Shown here one piece after another: positions 1 to 8,739 of a DNA stretch of 27,244 bases. Below the pieces are notes generated by a model. The model worked only from the letters and a program-made list of their open reading frames with translations. It did no database searches and was not told the DNA's origin. Every line of letters starts with the position of its first letter. The stretch's first letter is position 1. The stretch covers positions 1 to 27,244 of the forward strand of contig JBQTJH010000066.1 in NCBI GenBank assembly GCA_052387335.1, given 5' to 3'. The position numbers were made by a program, and so were the translations under genes. The stretch comes from Panacagrimonas sp052387335 (GTDB lineage Bacteria; Pseudomonadota; Gammaproteobacteria; Nevskiales; Nevskiaceae).

Positions 1-7
1 TAGTTGA

Positions 8-700
8 TCAGAACGCCCGGCTTTGCCGGGCGTTCTGCACTTGCCACCTGATTAAATTCGCTTGCACGACTGCGATAAAGTTCGTGAAGACATCAGAAAG
101 GCTGACTCTACCTGTGACTTCCTGTCGATACGCTTGGATTTTTTCCGCATCGAAACATGCGCCAACGTAAGCGCCAGATTTAGAGAACGAAATCGAGTTC
201 GCCAGCGTTAGTGCTGTGATGTGGCTGTACTGACCGTAGAAAATCTGCGCGGCTTGGAGTTGGTTCGAGGCGCCCTCCATCAGGCCAAGTTTCTTCCAGT
301 TTTTTGCCACATCCCGGACGGCGTTCTTGGTCGAGTATTTTCCTTCCATAAATGCCGATAGGAACGGTAGGTCTTTGTTGGAACAAAGAAGTGAAAGTGC
401 TATCGCCTCGATGACTTGGCGGAACGTGTTTCCCGCGGCCACGATATGACCCGAGAGGAGAAGCTTGAACGACAGGATGTGTAGAGAGATCGCCGAGTAC
501 ACCAAGGCCGATACGTATGCGCGGCGCTCGTCTCCCATGCAGATATCTATCTCTCGCCATTTCATAACTGCGTGTGCCATCGCAACAGAGAACCGTTGAA
601 AATCATTTTCAAAATGGCTCATATATTCAGCGCGCACCTCCGAATCAACGGACGTGAGTTCACGTTGAATGACAGAGGTCGCCTCCTCTAGTGATTCCAT
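8..700 (-). CDS. Hypothetical protein, AT-richer than its surroundings
   Basis: A protein of about 230 residues that I do not recognise. The ATG at 700 is preferred because a GAGGG motif lies about 7 bases upstream; an in-frame GTG at 724 would add eight residues. The product looks mostly helical, with a hydrophobic stretch near residues 65-105 (SLHILSFKLLLSG onward) and no signal peptide, which suggests a soluble helical bundle. Base composition is visibly less GC-rich than the rest of the window and codon use is mixed, consistent with recent acquisition. The last nine residues are encoded by the arm-loop-arm of a perfect hairpin (10-36), so the 3' end runs into what looks like a terminator. 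No functional assignment is possible from the sequence. Confidence 0.7.
   Translation of the reverse strand: MESLEEATSVIQRELTSVDSEVRAEYMSHFENDFQRFSVAMAHAVMKWREIDICMGDERRAYVSALVYSAISLHILSFKLLLSGHIVAAGNTFRQVIEAIALSLLCSNKDLPFLSAFMEGKYSTKNAVRDVAKNWKKLGLMEGASNQLQAAQIFYGQYSHITALTLANSISFSKSGAYVGACFDAEKIQAYRQEVTGRVSLSDVFTNFIAVVQANLIRWQVQNARQSRAF
10..36. terminator. Perfect 12-bp hairpin, probable bidirectional terminator
   Basis: AGAACGCCCGGC, loop TTT, then the exact reverse complement GCCGGGCGTTCT. A U-rich tail is weak on both strands, so termination is probable rather than certain. A TAG at 1-3 could be the stop codon of a plus-strand gene left of the window. The hairpin overlaps the 3' coding end of the minus-strand gene at 8-700. 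Confidence 0.55.
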
Positions 701-814
701 CTTGTTGCCCTCGCAAATGTTCACCGCTGCCGCTCGTTAGCATAAGGGTCCAAGGGCTGCATCCCCCCGCTGCTAGCGACAGCGATCAGACCCCGAACGA
801 TCACTCCACGAGGA

Positions 815-3172
815 CTAAAGAGCCTTCAAGCTGCCCCGCTCTCGACAGTGCCGGAACCTCTGCACCAGACGCTCGTACACGGCGTCGTCTACGGGGCCTG
901 CACTCACCCACTCGAGTGTGATCTTGTCCCATTGCGCATCATCAGATTTAAGACCCTGGCCCATGCTATTCACCAGGCGTTGCAACTGATATTCCCGACG
1001 CAAGGCTTGATCCTCCGGCGGCGTCGGCGTGTCGCTCTGAATTTCAGCTCGGATGCACAGCATCCTCAGCGCTCTCTCGTTCGCCACGAGGTCTGAGGAG
1101 GGTTCACCCTCAAGTCCCTGCTTGAGCCCCAAGGACAGGGTTTCAAGCCCATTCTTGGGCCATCGCTGGACCGAGGCGAAGTAGTGTTCAGCCGTCTCTT
1201 TCAGAGTGGTGAGCTGATCAGCGTCCGCCCCGCGTACCAAGGCGAGCCGGTAGGCGCGCACATGCTTGGCGGCTTCAAACACTGCGCTCCAGCTACGCTC
1301 GGCGTCGCGTGCACGTTGACGCGCAAGGGCTTTTTCGCAGCGATCCAGAGCACGATCAAGTCGATTGTGAAGCTCGCGCGTGTCCGCACGCGGAAACTCG
1401 CCTAGCGCTTCGAACGCCTTGCGTAACTCGACGCGCGCTCCGGCGCGCTCCAGCAATTCATTTCCCTCCAGAGCGGCGATGTCCTCAATTTGCTCGCACA
1501 AGGCCAGGGCCTGCGTTTTGTTGCGCTCAAGGCCAGCGGTATAGGCAGCAGCGTCTTGCTCGCGCTTCTGGAATACGGCATCGCAATGCCGGCGGAATTC
1601 CTCCCACAGGCTTTGATCCACCGTTCGCGGCAAAGGCCCTTTCAGCGTCCGCCACGTCTGTTGCAGCGCTTTGACCGCGTCGATGGCCTTGCGCCCATCC
1701 TCGTTGGCCATTAGCTGCTGCGCGCGCTCGATCAGCGACTCCTTCTGCTTCCGATTACTGGCGTACACGGCATCCATCCGACCCTGCAGGCTGGCGCTGA
1801 GTGCTGTGAAGCTCTCCTGTTGCTGCTTGCCGGCAACGCGGTCGACCGGCGAGTGGCCGTACCAGGCTTGCTTCGTGTCACGCAGGATCTTGATGACGGC
1901 CTGCCAGTCCGCCTGCTCCCAGTTGTGTCCCGCCTCAAACGCCGTCAACTTGGCGAGCAAGGCATCGCGCCGCTGAAGATTCTCCTGGCGGATGAGTGCT
2001 TGGGCAGCAAAATATTCGCTGCACGGCTGATAGGCCTTCTGCGCCGCGTCATGGAAGCGCTGCGAATCGGCATCGGCGTTCTCACCGGCGCCCTTGCCCA
2101 GTGTGCGCCTCTCTTCTTTCAGGCTCTTGATCTGGTCGGCGAGTGCCTGCGGATCGGATGTGATGCCGATGAGCGACTCCATTTCCTCGATCAGCTCGGC
2201 GCGCTTGGGCGCTACTGAAAAGCTTTTCCAGTCCTTCAGTTCCTTGAGCTGCGCGTCGAGCTGCTGGATCTGGCTGGCGAGATTGGCCGGTAGCGGCGCA
2301 GCCTCCGCCAGCTTCTCCTGAATCGTCCGATGAACCCCAGCGGCACGGGAGGTATTGCCGTCGCTCAGCGCAGCCCTGGCCTTGCGAATCAATTCGCCGA
2401 TCTGTTTAACCGCCTGCTGATCAGGCTGTAGTTGCGCCTGCGGGTCTTGATCCAGCGCCGGGTTCTGATCCTCGATCGCGACGACTTGTTCGGCGGCAGC
2501 GGTGGCGGCTGCCTGTGCCTCTTGTTCGCGTAGCCGTCGTGCTTCGGCAGCGGCGTCGGCCGCCGCCTGCTCAAGTGCTGCTTTGGCAGCCGCCCAGCGC
2601 AAGGGCTCGGCAATGATTTCGCGTGAGCGGTCTATCCATTGCTGCACGTTCCCGTGCAACTCCGGATCAGCCTGCGCCGCCACCGCCGCCCAGCGACTCT
2701 CGAACTCGCTCAGCTTGGGGCTGCTCAAGACGTCATACGCGCGTCGGCTGTGGCGCTCCAGCGCTTCCGAAACCGCCTGGATCTCGGCCTGCACCTGCAC
2801 CTGCTTGCGAGCCTGCTCGAGCAGGCCATCGCGCCGCGACGTCAGGATCTTGTAGACGTGCTTGTCGTTGCCCCCGCGAACGTCGCGGATGAGTTGCCGC
2901 AGCACGTCAGGGTCTTCGATGGCTGCCGCTGCCGCCTGGCGAATCTGGGTCGACGTTCCTGCAACGACCAGCCGCGCCACCGCCTGTACGTCCTGCGCAT
3001 CGATGGCCGATCGCAGAGCCTTCTCCTCGGCAAAAGCCGCCAGCGCGCGATCCGCTGTGCCCGGCTTGTGAGGCGACTTGTCACCCGCTTTCGATGCCGC
3101 CGGTTGAGACGCTGATGCCGGACGGGTGGACTGCGAGACCGGCTTACGGAAAAAACGCGAGAGCAACGACAT
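815..3172 (-). CDS. DUF349 domain-containing protein
   Basis: A 785-residue cytoplasmic protein with no signal peptide. It is rich in Ala, Gln, Glu and Arg and is predicted almost entirely helical, with coiled-coil-like segments (about 200-240 is an Ala/Glu/Arg-rich run). DUF349-type repeats are visible in the middle third: a Trp-Tyr-Gly-His-Ser-Pro motif near 440 and a W-x-x-L-K-G-P-L-P block followed by LWEEFRRHCDAVFQKRE near 510-540. These W...P...LW..F...CD signatures define the family, whose molecular function is unknown. The length fits the long gammaproteobacterial form. The ATG at 3172 has AAGG about 7 bases upstream. It appears monocistronic, followed by the unrelated gene at 8-700. 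Confidence 0.85.
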   Translation of the reverse strand: MSLLSRFFRKPVSQSTRPASASQPAASKAGDKSPHKPGTADRALAAFAEEKALRSAIDAQDVQAVARLVVAGTSTQIRQAAAAAIEDPDVLRQLIRDVRGGNDKHVYKILTSRRDGLLEQARKQVQVQAEIQAVSEALERHSRRAYDVLSSPKLSEFESRWAAVAAQADPELHGNVQQWIDRSREIIAEPLRWAAAKAALEQAAADAAAEARRLREQEAQAAATAAAEQVVAIEDQNPALDQDPQAQLQPDQQAVKQIGELIRKARAALSDGNTSRAAGVHRTIQEKLAEAAPLPANLASQIQQLDAQLKELKDWKSFSVAPKRAELIEEMESLIGITSDPQALADQIKSLKEERRTLGKGAGENADADSQRFHDAAQKAYQPCSEYFAAQALIRQENLQRRDALLAKLTAFEAGHNWEQADWQAVIKILRDTKQAWYGHSPVDRVAGKQQQESFTALSASLQGRMDAVYASNRKQKESLIERAQQLMANEDGRKAIDAVKALQQTWRTLKGPLPRTVDQSLWEEFRRHCDAVFQKREQDAAAYTAGLERNKTQALALCEQIEDIAALEGNELLERAGARVELRKAFEALGEFPRADTRELHNRLDRALDRCEKALARQRARDAERSWSAVFEAAKHVRAYRLALVRGADADQLTTLKETAEHYFASVQRWPKNGLETLSLGLKQGLEGEPSSDLVANERALRMLCIRAEIQSDTPTPPEDQALRREYQLQRLVNSMGQGLKSDDAQWDKITLEWVSAGPVDDAVYERLVQRFRHCRERGSLKAL

Positions 3173-3256
3173 TCATTGACCTTCAAAGCATCCGGAACGA
3201 CTTTGGATTCTACCTGCGCTGTTGGCGCTACCCGCGGCGCGGCGGCGCTCGTCGTC

Positions 3257-4571
3257 TCAGGCGTGATCGTGTAGCGAGATCTTCGAGGTCTCCGGCACGA
3301 ACTGCACCGCGATCAAGCCAAGCAGAATCCACACGAAGATGCAGGCAGAGATCGCCATCGAGGTGCCGTACATCTGGTACAGCGTGGTCGCGATCACCGG
3401 CACAAACGCGCCGCCCGCCAAGGTACCGAACTGATACGCGAGCGAGTTGCCGGTGTAACGCAGGCGCGTGGGAAAGAGTTCCGACGGCATCGCGGCGATG
3501 GGCGAGTACATCGCGGCCAGCGGCACGGCGAGGATGAACAGACCCAGCCCCATCAGCAGCGGCTCCTTGGTATCCACCAGCCAGAAGATCGGGAACGCGG
3601 CGAGCAGCCCGCCAATCGCGCCGCCGATGCAGATGCGCCGCCGTCTCCAGCGGTCCGACCAGGTCGCGAACAGCAGGCCGGTCACCAGCCACACCGTGGA
3701 CGCCATGAGCACGAGCGTGATCATGGTGGACTTGGGCATGCCCCGATTCTTCGCGCCATAGGAAATCATGTAGGCGATCAGCACGTAGCCGATCATCGCG
3801 GTGCTGCTCATGGTCATGCCGCCGGCAATCGCGGGCTTCCAGTGCGAGCGCAGCACTTCCACCACCGGCACCTTCTCGTACTTGGGCGCCGTGGCCTGCG
3901 CGGCGGCGAACACGGGCGATTCCTTCAGCCGCAGACCGATCACGAGACCCACAACGACGAGCAGCGCGCTGAGGATGAACGGCACCCGCCAGCCCCAGCT
4001 CATGAACTGGTCTTCCGGCACCCAGGCGACGACGCCGAGGAACGCGAGGTTGGCCAGGATCAAGCCCGCCGGGCAGCCGATCTGCACGAAGCCGCCGTAC
4101 AAACCACGACGATTCGGCGGCGCGTATTCCACCGCCATCAGCACCGCGCCGCCGCATTCGCCGCCGATGCCGATGCCCTGGAACACGCGCAGCGTCACCA
4201 GCAGGATCGGTGCCCAGATGCCGATCTGCTCGTAGGTGGGCAGCAGACCGATGCCGATGGTGGCGATGCCCATGCACATCAGGCAGAACACCAGCATCTT
4301 GTTGCACCCCACGCGATCGCCGAAGTGGCCGATCACCACCCCGCCGAGCGGACGCGCGATGAAGGCGACCGCAAAGGTCGAGAACGCCGCGAGCTGGCCG
4401 GCAAAATCCGACACGTTGCGAAAGAACAGCGGACCCAGCACCAGCGCCTCGGCCGAGGCGTAGATGAAGAAGTCGTACCACTCGAAGGCGGTGCCGATTG
4501 AAGCTGGCAGCGAGCACCTTACGGGCCTGTCGATTTTTTTCCGACGCCGTGAGTACGGCTCGCTGAGTCAT
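3257..4571 (-). pseudogene. MHS-family MFS transporter, broken by a frameshift near 4498-4499
   Basis: Inner-membrane secondary transporter of the metabolite:H+ symporter subfamily (relatives include ShiA, ProP and KgtP), about 437 residues with 12 membrane segments if restored. The 5' part from the ATG at 4571 reads MTQ...RKVLAASF. The remainder, in another frame, reads IGTAFEWYDFFIY, then GHFGDRVGCNK (the inter-TM2/TM3 loop signature) and RVFQGIGIGGECGG. One extra A on the coding strand (AGCTTC-A-ATCGGC, 4498-4499) breaks the frame inside TM1. The intact part 3257-4441 lacks most of TM1 and begins only at an internal GTG. The break may be a real inactivation or a sequencing error. The substrate cannot be inferred. 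It is divergent from the cytochrome gene at 4779. Confidence 0.8.
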
Positions 4572-4778
4572 TGAGTGTTTTTAGTGTGTCCCGCCGGTTG
4601 GCGGGCTCTCTTGCTGGGGGTGGATTGTGGCGGAGGCGATGCGGCGAGATAACCCGGCCGGGCTCGGCACGGCGAAAACTCATCGACATGCACCGGGTTT
4701 GTGCGCGACTTGGCTCATCCTGTGCGTGCCTTTCGCGCGTCGCTTCCTGCCCTCTTGCATATCCATCCCACTTCAGCC

Positions 4779-5117
4779 ATGCGTGCCACTTTCTTCGCCT
4801 CACGACTTGTGCTCGTCCTGCTCGCTACGGGCCTTGCCGCGCCTGCTTTCGCGGCGCCACCCTCGGCGGGTGAAGCCGCGTTCAACAAGGGCTGCCACGG
4901 CTGTCACGCTGGCGGCATAGGCGGCCTCATGTCGGGCGCCCCCAAAGCCGGTTCTGCTGCGCTCAAGGCTCGACTCGCGCGCGCAGGCTCGGTCGACGCG
5001 CTGGTCACCCACACCGTGCGCGGTGTGGGCAAGATGCGCGCGCAGGGTGGCCCCCAGGGCCTGCCCGAAGCCGAGATTCGCGCGGCGGTGGAGTGGATGC
5101 TGGTCAACGAGCCCTGA
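4779..5117 (+). CDS. Small periplasmic c-type cytochrome (cytochrome c5-like)
   Basis: A 112-residue electron carrier. The ATG at 4779 gives a clean Sec signal peptide (basic start, LVLVLLATGLAAPAFA, cleavage before APPSA). Upstream in-frame starts would spoil it. The haem-binding motif is CHGCH near residues 39-43, preceded by AFNKG. A G-K-M-x-x-x-G-G segment (about residue 85) supplies the likely axial methionine, and the C-terminal E-x-x-x-A-V-x-W-M helix is typical of cytochrome c5. No clear Shine-Dalgarno is visible. It is a single gene convergent with the MipA operon. The partner oxidoreductase is unknown. Confidence 0.85.
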   Translation: MRATFFASRLVLVLLATGLAAPAFAAPPSAGEAAFNKGCHGCHAGGIGGLMSGAPKAGSAALKARLARAGSVDALVTHTVRGVGKMRAQGGPQGLPEAEIRAAVEWMLVNEP

Positions 5118-5215
5118 TCGAACACCGGGCGTCGACTCAGCCCGAAAGTGCCTTACGCACAGTCAGCATCTAGGGTCAGGGCATCACCACCAACGGCCCT
5201 GGTCGCGCTACCACG

Positions 5216-6067
5216 CTATTCGGCAGCCTGCGCCACCGTGCGCTTGCTCACGAACACGGTGTAGGCCAGACCCAGCCCGACGGCGTAGGTGAAATCCTCG
5301 CGGTACAGCGGGCTGTCCTGATTCGCCGCGCCGTTACCGAACAACAACTGCCCGAGCGCGAACACGCTCAGACGTTTGTTGACCGGCAGAAACAGGCGCG
5401 TCGACAGCGCCGTCTGCTGATAGCCGTCACGCGCCTGATAGGCCGGCCGCTCGGCGGTGGCAAATTCCGCCGGCACGCTGAAGAAATATTGATTGAGGCC
5501 GTCGTGGGCGAACTTGGCGCTCAGGCCCAGCCGAAACTGCAAGGCGGGGATCAGGAAGGCGCTGTGATCAAACACCAACTGTGGTTCGGCCGCGATGCCG
5601 GTGTAATCGAAGCGATCCGTGTTCACCGCGTAGGCGGCGCGTAGCTGCGCCACGGCGGTGAGCGTCTGTGCGCCTTGTTGCCACAGCCGGTATTCCAGCG
5701 AAGGCCCGGCCTCGACCAGGTAATCCAGATCGGGCAGACCGCGACGTTGCGGGTTGTCGTCGGATTCGGCGCTGAACGCGGCGTCCAGCCCCAGCGTCAG
5801 CGACAGCCGATCATTGATCGCAAACGCGCCCTTGACGCCGTCGGAATCCGAACTGAGCAGGAACAGCTCGCCGCGATACACCGCGGTGGGCAGCGCAAAG
5901 CCGGTGTTCTGGCTGTGACTGGAAGAGGGATAGTCCGGCACATGCGCGCCCAGCGCGGCAAAGCCGATCTCCCACAGGGGCAGCTGATCGTCCTCGGCGG
6001 CGCGCGCGCTGTGCGCAAACGCCAAGGTCAGCAATAGGCAAACGCAACGCAGCGCGAATCTGTTCAT
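5216..6067 (-). CDS. MipA/OmpV family outer-membrane protein
   Basis: 283 residues: a Sec signal (LLLTLAFAHSARA, cleavage before AEDDQ) followed by an amphipathic beta-strand pattern ending in an aromatic/basic C-terminus. The segment WEIGFAALGAHVPDYPSSS and then AVYRGELFLL match the conserved PDYP and YRG positions of MipA/OmpV proteins. These are porin-like barrels or MltA-interacting scaffold proteins. The ATG at 6067 starts 10 bases after the stop of the DoxX-like gene, making it the last gene of the six-gene operon 9282-5216. No ligand can be inferred. Confidence 0.82.
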   Translation of the reverse strand: MNRFALRCVCLLLTLAFAHSARAAEDDQLPLWEIGFAALGAHVPDYPSSSHSQNTGFALPTAVYRGELFLLSSDSDGVKGAFAINDRLSLTLGLDAAFSAESDDNPQRRGLPDLDYLVEAGPSLEYRLWQQGAQTLTAVAQLRAAYAVNTDRFDYTGIAAEPQLVFDHSAFLIPALQFRLGLSAKFAHDGLNQYFFSVPAEFATAERPAYQARDGYQQTALSTRLFLPVNKRLSVFALGQLLFGNGAANQDSPLYREDFTYAVGLGLAYTVFVSKRTVAQAAE

Positions 6068-6077
6068 CGAAGTGCGA

Positions 6078-6557
6078 TCAGTTCCGGCCCGGCAACCAGG
6101 CCAGCCACGCCGAACGCCGTATCCACAGCAGCGCAGCGCAAGCCAGCCACACGCCGCAGGCCATCAGGAACAACTGACCGCCGTCGCTGCTGCCGTCGGT
6201 GTTCTGCACCGCAATGCCCAGCGGTGTGAACAGGTGAAAGAAGATCGCGCCGGAGATCACGCCCAGGCCCAGCGCCGCGCCCAGCACCTGCAACACGCGC
6301 AACGACACCACCAGCATGCCGACGATCAACAGCAGCGCGGCCAGCAGTTCGGCGCTGCCCACCACGTAGGCAGAAAAAATCCCGCCCGGTGCGAACACGC
6401 CGGGAAAGCCCAGCGACGCCGCCCAGGGATCGAGCCGGTCCTCGAAGATGTAGATCGTCTCCGGCGCGCGGGTGAATTTGAAGAACAGCGATTGCACGAA
6501 CACGATGCTGACGAATATCGACAGCAGCGCGTGAGCCTTGGTCTTGAGCCCGTTCAT
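6078..6557 (-). CDS. DoxX-like inner-membrane protein
   Basis: A 159-residue protein with four predicted membrane segments (about 10-26, 62-82, 85-108 and 128-147) and a short C-terminal basic tail. The N-terminal KFTRAPETIYIFE segment after TM1, the G-x-x-E-L-x-A-A-L-L-L motif in TM2 and the overall size resemble the DoxX/DoxD superfamily, but I rate this as similarity only. The ATG at 6557 is preferred over an upstream in-frame start at 6614 because AAGGAGA sits 6-7 bases before it. It lies 25 bases after the YHS gene and 10 bases before mipA. Confidence 0.7.
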   Translation of the reverse strand: MNGLKTKAHALLSIFVSIVFVQSLFFKFTRAPETIYIFEDRLDPWAASLGFPGVFAPGGIFSAYVVGSAELLAALLLIVGMLVVSLRVLQVLGAALGLGVISGAIFFHLFTPLGIAVQNTDGSSDGGQLFLMACGVWLACAALLWIRRSAWLAWLPGRN

Positions 6558-6582
6558 GCAATTCTCCTTGGCGACAAAACCA

Positions 6583-7065
6583 CTACTTCTTGAGCAAGCC
6601 GGCGAACTTGGCATCCGCGGACTTGATGTAACCGGCGGGGTCCGCAGCCCACTTCTTCTGCACGTCAGCGTCGTAGTTCAGATACAGCTTGCCGTCGACG
6701 ACGGCGAAGGCCGCCGGGTCGATCTTCACCAGGTAGTCGCGGGTGACGCCGTAGGCGCAGTAGCCGCCGTACTGCGGCGCGTACTGTTCCGGCGCGGCCT
6801 TGAACAGATCCAGGTTCTTCTGCGAGGAGAACTTCCACTTCGCGCCCATCCACGAATAGGTGAACGCATCGCTGCCCGCCACCGGCTTGTTCTCGGTGAA
6901 GTAGGCCACGCTGTCGTAACCCAGAATGGCGGTGTCGGTGGTCGATGCACCGAACAGCCCGGGCTTGAGCGTGTTGATTGGCGGCGTTGCGGCTTGCAGC
7001 GCGAATGCGCTGAGGCTGAGCAAGCCGAATAGGCACAGGCGGATACGACGAAGGGATGCGTGCAT
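6583..7065 (-). CDS. Periplasmic YHS domain-containing protein
   Basis: 160 residues with a Sec signal peptide (RLCLFGLLSLSAFALQA, cleavage before ATPPI). The body carries the YHS-type core: GYDSVAYFTENKPVAG, a W-x-G-A-K-W-K-F-S-S-Q-K-N segment, PEQYAPQYGGYCAYGV, then a C-terminal VDGKLYLNYDADVQKKW. This matches the family annotated elsewhere as 'YHS domain-containing (seleno)protein'. Here the GGYCA position is an ordinary Cys codon (no in-frame TGA), so it is not a selenoprotein. YHS domains are linked to metal binding. The ATG at 7065 has GGAGA upstream. Its place between an ATP-grasp gene and a DoxX-like gene suggests an envelope function. Confidence 0.8.
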   Translation of the reverse strand: MHASLRRIRLCLFGLLSLSAFALQAATPPINTLKPGLFGASTTDTAILGYDSVAYFTENKPVAGSDAFTYSWMGAKWKFSSQKNLDLFKAAPEQYAPQYGGYCAYGVTRDYLVKIDPAAFAVVDGKLYLNYDADVQKKWAADPAGYIKSADAKFAGLLKK

Positions 7066-7098
7066 GGAAATCTCCAGAAGTTTTGGAAGGGTGATCAA

Positions 7099-8241
7099 TC
7101 AGAACCACTGCTGTCCGCGCGCCAGATCGGCGCGGAACAACGACAGCAATTTCAGCGGGCCGGTGGTGGGCGTACCGCGACGCGCCTGCGCCAGGCCGAT
7201 GTCGAATGCCAGCGACCACTGCCGGAACATGGCGCGATACCCGTCCAGCAAGGGCGTGCCGGGGTGGTAGATGTGCGCGCTCTCGGCGGTGACGCCGTTG
7301 AGTTCCAGCACACGCAAGCCTTCACCGCGCTGCAAATGCGCGGCGCTGGGCACGCGCAGGTCGAGCCGGCCGAAGGCGTAGCCCGGCACCGCGTCGCACA
7401 AGCGGGTCAGCGTTGCGATCAGCGCCGGTGTCGTCAGATGGGTGGCGTCCAGAAACAGGCTGCCGCGGCAATGCGCGCCGATCTCCACCAGCACCACCAC
7501 CTCGCCCGCTGTCGGCACACGATTCAACTGCTGCGCCCAGCGCGCGAACAAGGTATCGGCGATCAGCCGGGCGCGCGCGTCGCCCAGAATCAGTTGGCGC
7601 AAGGTCTGCACGCCGTCGCCGCAGACGCTGGGAAAGGTCTTGTGCACGATCGACAACACGCGCAGTCCGTCCTGATCCGGGTGGCGCGCGATGAACACGC
7701 CGAACTCCTCGCCGCCGATAAAGCGCTGCGCAATCACCGCGCCGTGAAACCGCGACAGATAGCGCTGTACGGCGGCGGCGTCGCGCGCGATGAATACGCC
7801 GCGACCGCGCTGCCCCACGTCCGGCTTGAGCACGATGGGAAACCCGTGGCGCTCGGCGATGCGCAGCGCAGCGGCCACGCGCAGCGGACCGTCGCCGGCT
7901 GCCAGCAGATCGCAGGCCGCGGCCAGATCCGGCGCGTGCTGCTGCAGCGGCGCCAGCGCCTGGAACTTGCGCTCGCCGACCACGCCGCCGGCGTCGAGCG
8001 CCGGATTGGCGGCGGTGAACGCGGTGGGATTTCGGTGGCGCAGTCCCAGCCACAGAATCCAGCTGACGATGGGCAGGTAGTACAACCAAGCCGGCCAGAA
8101 CTCCCAGCGACGCGCACGCGCGAGTCGGATCGACACGCGCGTTGTCCACGGCAGATGCTGCGCTGCCGCCGTCTCCCAGGGCTGCACCGCGCGCTGCAGC
8201 GCGGTCTCTTCCGGATGCACGGACTCAGGCTTGCTGTTCAT
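7099..8241 (-). CDS. ATP-grasp domain protein (carboxylate-amine ligase type)
   Basis: 380 residues. A poorly conserved N-terminus contains a hydrophobic stretch (about 50-68, WLYYLPIVSWILWLGL) that may be membrane-associated. An ATP-grasp fold follows: GFPIVLKPDVGQRGRGVFI (nucleotide-binding Lys and Gly-rich loop), AQRFIGGEEFGVFIAR, and a C-terminal RLDLRV...VLELNGVTAE segment carrying the Mg2+-binding Asp, Glu and Asn of the superfamily. Such enzymes join a carboxylate to an amine or thiol through an acyl-phosphate; the substrate is unknown. The start overlaps the end of the DinB-like gene by 17 bases, so translation is probably coupled. Confidence 0.78.
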   Translation of the reverse strand: MNSKPESVHPEETALQRAVQPWETAAAQHLPWTTRVSIRLARARRWEFWPAWLYYLPIVSWILWLGLRHRNPTAFTAANPALDAGGVVGERKFQALAPLQQHAPDLAAACDLLAAGDGPLRVAAALRIAERHGFPIVLKPDVGQRGRGVFIARDAAAVQRYLSRFHGAVIAQRFIGGEEFGVFIARHPDQDGLRVLSIVHKTFPSVCGDGVQTLRQLILGDARARLIADTLFARWAQQLNRVPTAGEVVVLVEIGAHCRGSLFLDATHLTTPALIATLTRLCDAVPGYAFGRLDLRVPSAAHLQRGEGLRVLELNGVTAESAHIYHPGTPLLDGYRAMFRQWSLAFDIGLAQARRGTPTTGPLKLLSLFRADLARGQQWF

Positions 8242-8737
8242 GGCGGATGGTGGACGGTGCCTTGCCGAAGTCGGGTCCCAGATCGATGCCGTGCTGCGCG
8301 CTATGCAGGCGGATCAAGGCGTAGTGATGGGTGGCGTGACTGGCGAGAAACAGCAGTTCCCGCGCCACGGTGGAGAAACTCATGAAGCCGTCCTCGCCGG
8401 CCATGCCGCCGCGCAGGATCACCGCGATGGGTTTTTCCACTGGCAAGGTTTCCAGGGACTGCAGCCGCAGGCGCAATTGAACGATGCACTCGTGTGCAAG
8501 AACGCGGTCACGCTCCACGCGGGGGTCGCGGCCGCGGTCGTCGTAATTGACCGAGCCGCTGGGCAAGGTGTCGACAAAAGCGCGGTAGTGATCGAACACA
8601 TGACGCAGATGCGGACCGGCGTGCGCGGCGAAATCAAGGTCGGCGCGCTGCGCGTAGGCCTCGATCACCTGCGATGCCTGATCGAGCACCTGGCAGTTGA
8701 AGTCGATCAACTTCTGGAGGTCCTGATGCGCGCGCAT
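8225..8737 (-). CDS. DinB-like four-helix metalloprotein
   Basis: 170 residues, predicted all-helical. Histidines sit at the positions that bind metal in the DinB/YfiT superfamily: HLRHVFDHY near residue 40 and HATHHYALIRL near 135-145. Members include thiol-dependent transferases and many proteins of unknown activity. The ATG at 8737 lies two bases after the stop of the upstream membrane protein gene, and its 3' end overlaps the ATP-grasp start. This is the second gene of the operon. Confidence 0.78.
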   Translation of the reverse strand: MRAHQDLQKLIDFNCQVLDQASQVIEAYAQRADLDFAAHAGPHLRHVFDHYRAFVDTLPSGSVNYDDRGRDPRVERDRVLAHECIVQLRLRLQSLETLPVEKPIAVILRGGMAGEDGFMSFSTVARELLFLASHATHHYALIRLHSAQHGIDLGPDFGKAPSTIRHEQQA

Positions 8738-8739
8738 GT

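Noticed and set aside
1820..3115. Long plus-strand open frames opposite the DUF349 gene
   Set aside because: They are low-complexity shadows of the Ala/Arg-rich minus-strand gene, with no family motif.
4590..4605. CCCGCC-GGTT-GGCGGG hairpin upstream of the cytochrome gene
   Set aside because: Short stem and no T-tract in a divergent promoter region; likely chance in GC-rich DNA.
5164..5195. Possible terminator between the convergent cytochrome and mipA genes
   Set aside because: Only a 5-bp AGGGC/GCCCT stem with a long loop and no T-tract.
7060..8385. A 441-codon plus-strand open frame opposite the ATP-grasp and YHS genes
   Set aside because: No recognisable motif; it spans two well-supported minus-strand genes.
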